From contig QNGE01001284.1 of assembly GCA_008508345.1 (NCBI GenBank), forward strand, positions 50,944 to 114,943: a stretch of DNA of 64,000 bases. The letters run 5' to 3'. How positions within the stretch are numbered: position 1 is the stretch's first letter; the number at the start of each line of letters is the position of its first letter. Shown here piece after piece: positions 1 to 64,000 of the stretch. The position numbers were made by a program, and so were the translations under genes. Source of the stretch: Paragonimus westermani. Taxonomy: Eukaryota > Platyhelminthes > Trematoda > Plagiorchiida > Troglotrematidae. The notes under the pieces were generated by a model. That model saw only the letters and a program-made list of their open reading frames with translations. It was not told where the DNA came from and ran no database searches.

Positions 1-25
1 ATGATGATGATGATGATGATGATGA
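1..25. repeat. (ATG)8 microsatellite at window edge
   Basis: Eight perfect ATG units run into the window edge, so the true length is unknown. The LINE 3' tails in this window also end in TGATGATGATG-type runs, so this may be the tail of another copy whose body lies upstream (inference). Confidence 0.8.
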
Positions 26-3000
26 CACACTCTGTCTGTTAAATAAATAAACAGGTTGTCAGGTGTGTTTACCTCATGGCATGGATGTACTGACAAGTGA
101 AAATCGTTGTGCTACCTACGTACAAATCTAAATCGTCTACGAAGGTGTAGGTTTATTTCATCATTTCTAGCTGGTCAGGTAGGCATTAAATGCATCCTTG
201 TAATCATACTTGCCTACCGAAGGTGAAAGATCCCGACACCATTTTACAGCATTTCTCTTTCATCACAAGTTTGAGAGGAGGTAAATCAACCATCCATACG
301 CTGAAACTGTAATTACCGCAGTGTTTCAGACCTGGATAGCAATCTGATAATAAGAACACCCTCTTAAGGTTCAGAATCCTCCGGAGTTGAATATGTTGGT
401 CAGCTGGATAGCTGACAATACTTTAACCCGGGAACCCTCTCATGCCTTTTACACATTTTCGTCTACGACTTATGTGTGGTTTCGTTCACCTCCTTGAGCC
501 TTTTGTTCCGGCATGTCTGGTGTAAAAGTCAGCGGTTGCAGTCTTGTCCTGATGCATTGTCATTATGACGCATTGACTCCCACACGCTGGAGTGTGAGCG
601 AATGATAACTTAGATAGGATCTTTACCACATGAGGCGATCAAAACCAACGTTTATTTTTTATTCATATAAAATTCAGCTTGAAACAACAAGTGGCAAACC
701 GTAGGCTGAGCAGGTTAGTGGGATTTTGGACCTGTAACAAATGTTGCTGTTGCGCTCTGTGGTAAACAGAATGTGAACATGACTGTCCGTGTCCGACACA
801 GTCTGTTTTCTTCTTGCTAGCTTAAAAGCTAGCGATAGTTCATGGCCGCACTGTCCAGAACACTGAGAGTGCGTTGAAGCCACTTTTGCCATGCGAGTAA
901 CTTCGGCACAATTGAACATGTGCTAGTCACCCATGAATCAAAGAGGAGCATAACAAGCTGGTTTATTCCCCATAAATTGTTGACTAGTTCATTTTGCCTT
1001 TTTTGTTGTTTAGGTAGATTGTATGGGTGATAACCCAATATCAGTGTTATTAGATAACTTCTCGATTCTAAAGTTTTGGTCCATCTTAACAGCACTTTGT
1101 GATTTCTCATGACGGTATGGCTGTAAGCTTGTGTGCGTATCCATTACTTGTAGACTGGGTGTTCTTTGAGGTCATTATGGATGTCGTCATCTGTCTATTG
1201 ATACAAAAATTCCACATCCATTCAAGCACCAAGTAGTGTTACTTTATTTTGCTACAACACCTACGTGAACTGACTAGTCTGGTATGGGCGTTCGTAGCGG
1301 TTGAACATCAGATAGATACTGAATACCTCTCTCTGTTTGACGTAATTTGACATTGGAACGCATCATGTTTGCATTTGGTATGTGTAACTAGTTACCAGAC
1401 TAACTGGTGACCGGAAACCAACTGTTCGTCTTTCTTTGGTTGGCACCTATAAGCTAAGATAAGTAGACCATTGCAACCGCCCTTCAGCCCAATACAAAGG
1501 TGAACGCAGAAAAATATCTCAACTACGACTGATTACAAATCATAATACCTCTTGGATTCGTGAGCAATGCAAGCAATTGGTGTTCATTCGTGTACACTAA
1601 TAAGCCGCTGTGGTTAGATGTTATGCTTGTGTTCGTTTCTTGGCTTTTTGTGTTCATTTGTTGTCAAAAGAGTCCATAAGGCTGAAGAACTTCAGACTAA
1701 CCAACCAGTTGTGCGACAAAACATCCGTAAGGAAATGTAACGATTGAAGACTTTCCAATTCTTGTGCTACATTTCGGGATCGCAACTGATTGGGTTCAGA
1801 TTTCGAGACTGGCTACAACCCAGAGTTACACAATAGTTTGACCCAATGTGTATTAGAAAGAATACGGTCTGGTTGAGGCTCATGGTTTATGAGAATCTCC
1901 CTATGCAGAGTCTGAGTGTATTGTGTCTTAGCCAAAATAACAATGCTGATCGGTAATGTGATTTTTTGAAAGTAACTTTGTAGGCGTTTGAGTGTGAACT
2001 CTGAGTAAATATGAGAGTGAAAGCGGCACTGATGAGGTTGGCAAATATTGACCGCGTTGAAAACCTATTATCTTTGGCTATGGTTTCCCATTTTGTCACT
2101 TTTCGCGGAGATAACCGAAATGCGTGATTGGTTATCGTTTGATTTTTTCTACTGATTGGTTATGTTCACTTGTGCAGACTTGTTTTCCTGTTGCAAATCA
2201 CTTTTTCACCAATTGTTTAAGGCGAACGTTTTTACTCTATTTTATCGAAAGCCGCTCGATGTACTCTAGGACCAGTGGATTCGTCCAGTATTATTAGAAC
2301 GAATCGATTGACTGTGAGAGCCATCCTAAATAATTTTTGTCGGTTCTCTTCCTCTGATCTTTGGAGTACATAATTAATCGTTTTGTGGTAGCTTCCTACC
2401 GGGCTGTGGGGCCAGATAACTAGTTTATTGTTAACGACTCGTACACCATGATGATCGGGCTTCTGTAATTTTCCTCTATTAATTTAAAGTGATGTACTAG
2501 GAGATTTACCAGGATTGTTTATAAATTTATTTTTGGGATGTTCAGTGTCATATATCTCCACACGAACGGAGCAGTATGCCGGTATTCTTTTGGACTGAAA
2601 CAAACCGTGTTCATTGCTCAGGCTCGAACCCACTTGGCATTTTGCTTACGTGTATACACACCTGTCTTCCCAAAATATTATAGTACACTCGGTTTACATT
2701 GGTTTACACATGAAAGAGAAGGGTTGCAGTTGATCATGCGATGGTGTCCCAACCACTGTCGTGTCTTAATTAGAGGTTGTATCTAGTGTGCATCTTCTGT
2801 TTGGTGAAAGGGAACCGCTTCAGGTCGAGGGTGTCGAACACATTTGTATTTTTTATACCTCTGGTGCGCACATCGGCCTACTCCGTTTGATGTTTACGAC
2901 CGAACAATTTCGGTCACTTTATCCACGAATGTACCTAGGCGCAGATGAGGAAACTATACGTTTGAAGTTCCGCCTGGGAAAAAAATCATTTGGCATTTAA

Positions 3001-4621
3001 GCACGGCTTCATACTTTATCCTGGGTGCGTTTCCCGTGGATCATCAGCATAGACGAGTGGCTTTCCTAACGTTCAGAACATCAGGCTATTTCAAATGCCG
3101 TGACCATACGTTTGCTTTCCGTCGTTTGCATTCCTACGTACAATTTCGTTGATCTTAGTGACCTGGTTACTGAGACTAATTCACATTGGCCTCACGCGGT
3201 TTTGTGTGTTTTTACGATCACGGATTTATGAACTAGACAGCTGTGACGTATGCGAACTGGCACTATTTTGGTTCACATTGGTTACACATTTACTATTTCT
3301 GATACAACCTTAGTCTCCTGGCTGGGAGCAGCCTGAGGTGAATCGACATAACAGTCGAGAGACATTTTAAAGGCTACTTCACCATTTATCCCACTATGCG
3401 CTCTTTGCCGAGTCCCCGGCTCACTAGTGTAAGTTACGAGCCTGCCAATGGAGTGCTCCAACACATGTAAACACAGTGACCTATGTTGTAAATGGTAAAC
3501 CAGGTTCATCTCTCTGGGTCTGGAGACACCAAGAAAGACGGTGACCAGTCAGTTTCAATAGCGTTAATTTGATCGCTGTTTAATTGAATTGTTTGCGAAG
3601 CAACGACCCATTGAGAAACTGCGGAGAAATTGGTGTCGTCTTATTTCCATACGATACTCAAATTCTTGTGTATGATCTCCGCTTGGTTATAAGACTCGGA
3701 CATCCGAACAAGTTCTCTGAGATCACAGATTATTGTGGACTTCAGGCATTTTTCTCTCTTCCGTTTGTTCATCTATCGTTCGTTTTTGCTTTTGTTCATT
3801 TAGCTTGTTCAACTTAATGGACATTTTTGCTCATTTTACTGCGCTGCACCGTGCGTTACTCACGAGGCTGGCCGACTTAAACAGTATTCTCTTAATCGAA
3901 CGTCAACTAGACTGCCAAGCACTTTGATGCATGTATTCGTTAAGCATTTCATTGTGAGATCAGACTAATCAGTGAACGTGAACACAATTGTGATTCAGTG
4001 TGTATTCTCTTCGTCCTGGCTACTATTTGCTGGGATCTTGTGCTGATTACTCGAGATTAAATTGAAGCTGTTCGATTTATCATTTTTCCTTCCTGTTCGA
4101 TAGTTTTTTATATAATATACACGTAGTCTTAATTTCTGATCTGCTGCTTCGTCTATGCTTATCTATTTAAATAATGGTGTCTCAGTTAACGTTGATATTT
4201 GGAATATTGTTTGTACGTCTGAAATGGCATAACTCGTAGGCGCTATTTATCCGGTAAAGAAAGCATTTTTAACGCATTCGGTAAACCCTACTTGGATGCA
4301 CGTATGTTTTGTATCCAGTTGTCTTTATCCACGTACCCGCCTCTGTCGATGGCTCTTTTCCGAATGAGTGAGAAATGCAGTATCTCTGTTTTCTGCATGA
4401 GCGTGTTAATCAAAAATCAGACAGGCCAATTAATGTGCGTTTATGTGTGTGTGTATACATTTCATGTTCGTCCCAGTTTTCTGTGCCTTGTTTGCCTCAC
4501 TACATGCTTACAGCTGCTGTTTTCGATCACATCCTGTCCATTCGTTCAGTTCCGCCTAACCATCTCGTCTATATTCTCATGCTCTCTCCCTCCTGTGTTT
4601 CTCGTCCGCCCTCTCCACCAG
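1..4621 (+). other. Intron (5' end outside window) upstream of exon 1
   Basis: I see no coding exon of the kinase here; the expected glycine-loop exon is absent. The stretch starts with an ATG trinucleotide run and is otherwise T-rich unique-looking DNA. Open stretches such as 2538-2786 and 2788-3000 have no recognisable domain and I do not call them genes. Confidence 0.7.
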
Positions 4622-62134
<57,513 letters not shown>

Positions 62135-64000
62135 GTGAGTACCGTACTTTCATTTCAATTCATGTCTCCTCTTCATCCTAACTTGGTGACGTTTTCTTTC
62201 TGTGCGTGCTCGACTGCTGTCTGTTCGATATTCTTTTGTCCATCGGTTTTCGCGTTTGTACATGTCCATCCTCCATAGTTTCACCACTCGTTCTCTGGTA
62301 CATAAACACTGTCACTGTTAGTTGCATTCACTTTATCGCACATCTTTTCTACTCGTTTATGTCCGCCTGTTTCCGTGACCGGTGAACTTCAGTGGTGTGA
62401 CTGAGAATGTGATCTGCATTGTTTGAAAATCTCGTCCATTCCTTACACATTTCACATCATTTATCAGCGCATAACTTTGCTTAAATCTCACCAACTCACC
62501 GAAAGTCATTTAGTTATTCGATGCCACTGAGTTTCAATGAGTATGTCATAACTTATAAAACAAAGAGCAAGTGTACAAGCAGGTGTACGGTCACGTGTAC
62601 AAATACAAGTGCTTTTGAAGTGAATCATCAAAAATGCATGGCCATGAAGGCGCCGAAACCAATAAGATTGACGCTCACATGGGTCAACAATTTACATTAT
62701 CGAACTAGCTTGTATGTGATTTACTCACTTTCGATAATACCATTACAGATACCGTGTCGACCAGTTGGCTGTTGAACTTCACTAATCACGGCTCATTGTA
62801 TAGTTTGAGTGAACCACGAAGCTTTTTTTATCTGTGTAGTGAGGTTTTGGAAATTATGACCCAGTGCGGCTGTTGCGACAGTTAATCTACTGTTTCCCTC
62901 TCCTATGGTAATTATCCCTATTAAAGGCTCAAAGTGGATGCCTTCGTGGTTAGGTGTTGAGATCATATTCCATCTGTGTAAGATCATTTCTGATGTAGTA
63001 CACTATCAATAGGACAGCTAGTGTACTATACTGTAATCATACTGTAATTCGGTTACCTTATCTTTTATGATCTTTAGATGTTTGCTGCTTAACAGTCGCT
63101 CCCTTTTTCTGGGCAACCAAACCATGTTGAAAGTCAATATCGTTTGTTTGTAGGTCGATATTTTTTCATATTTCACATTATACTAGTTTACAATTAAGGT
63201 GCTCAGCTCTACTCCTGTTTCCTCCATGATGGTTTCTGTTTTGGTGGCCTTCTTCATGATCTTCAACATGTTAGTGATGAAAGGTAGACAGCTTGTAAGA
63301 CCCACCAAACTACTGATAGACCCTCATTGTCAGAGACAGTTGTGATGCATGTAGACACGTCATTTAACTCTGAACGCTTATATCTCATAGGCATACCATT
63401 TCTTCTTTTAGCACGTAGTTTCTGCGGTTTACTGGCTTCGGGGCACCTGACTACATACCTGGTTGGCTTTTCGTTTCAACCTCTATCGAGTAGGTGCGTC
63501 TAGTTATACCTGACATGATTTAGTCGAGGACAAATTTAGAATTTTGTAGTTCATTTGGAAATGATCTCCCTGTCGGCCGTGAAGTCTGTGGTGTGTCTTC
63601 CGTATAGGAAATACAGTCGATCACCGAGTCATGTGCAAGGTCCCAAGTATGTTTCGTTCTACCGTTGTCCAGACTAAGCGAGGTAAGGTACCGATGCTGC
63701 TAAAGCACATCCCAAAGCTAACCAGAAGCCTAACTTCACAGAGCTGTTAAGGGCTGACTAAACGTGAATCTGGAACAGGATCACTCAAATGTCTGTGCAT
63801 GTGTAACCTTTGTATGTAACTGCCCTCAGAATGACTGCCACCATTTCTGTACGTTTGTAGTTCAAAATTACCCCCAAAGCAACACCAATGTGAACATGCT
63901 GAAAAAACCACGACGGTAAACACGAGGAAATGTTTTGCGTTTATTAGAAGTTCAGGGATTTGGATTATTTCAGATTGATCACCACCCACGGCTGGTCGCA
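62135..64000 (+). other. Intron after exon 14, running out of the window
   Basis: I searched by eye for KA1-type coding (WSMK, QWEMEVCKLPR, FKNIASKI-like) and found none on the plus strand. No mobile element is recognised. Confidence 0.7.

Overview
This is a stretch of eukaryotic nuclear DNA, most likely from a digenean trematode (fluke). The pointers are a gene broken into small exons by introns of up to about 10 kb, moderate GC that looks too high for Schistosoma, and decayed retroelements of types I associate with flukes: an AP-endonuclease LINE, a Penelope-like element and a Ty3/gypsy integrase. No species can be named from the sequence alone.

Essentially the whole window is one plus-strand gene, a MARK/Par-1 (microtubule-affinity-regulating) serine/threonine kinase. 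I can place 14 exons between 4622 and 62134. They join with matching codon phase into 794 codons, open at both ends. Exons 1-7 carry the kinase domain from the VAVK lysine to the end of the C-lobe. Exon 8 carries the UBA domain. Exons 9-14 carry a Ser/Thr/Pro/Asn-rich spacer. The glycine-rich loop exon lies upstream of base 1, and the C-terminal KA1 domain, if present, lies beyond base 64000.

The introns hold the rest. Intron 1 (4676-12001) has two LINE fragments in opposite orientations. The 12375-18741 intron has a 95-bp TSD-flanked mini-insertion and a minus-strand Penelope-like reverse transcriptase relic. The 18870-23427 intron has a gypsy integrase relic. The 23665-32045 intron has a perfect 194-bp palindrome flanked by a 15-bp target-site duplication, plus a LINE tail. 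The 32166-41217 intron has a third LINE RT relic and a second TSD-flanked mini-insertion. The 41318-51679 intron has another LINE tail. The 55353-61180 intron has a LINE endonuclease relic and an exact 1801-bp duplication joined through a single N, best read as an assembly artefact.

The most interesting signal is a set of short insertions (about 95-260 bp) with 13-15 bp target-site duplications whose sequence can be laid out as a hammerhead ribozyme: a CUGANGA-like box, stem II, GAAA, and a stem III closed by a long-range match. At 25.2 kb two copies sit head-to-head as a perfect palindrome. Hammerheads are known from Penelope-like elements, so the principle is established. These particular short mobile units and their folds are my inference from reading.
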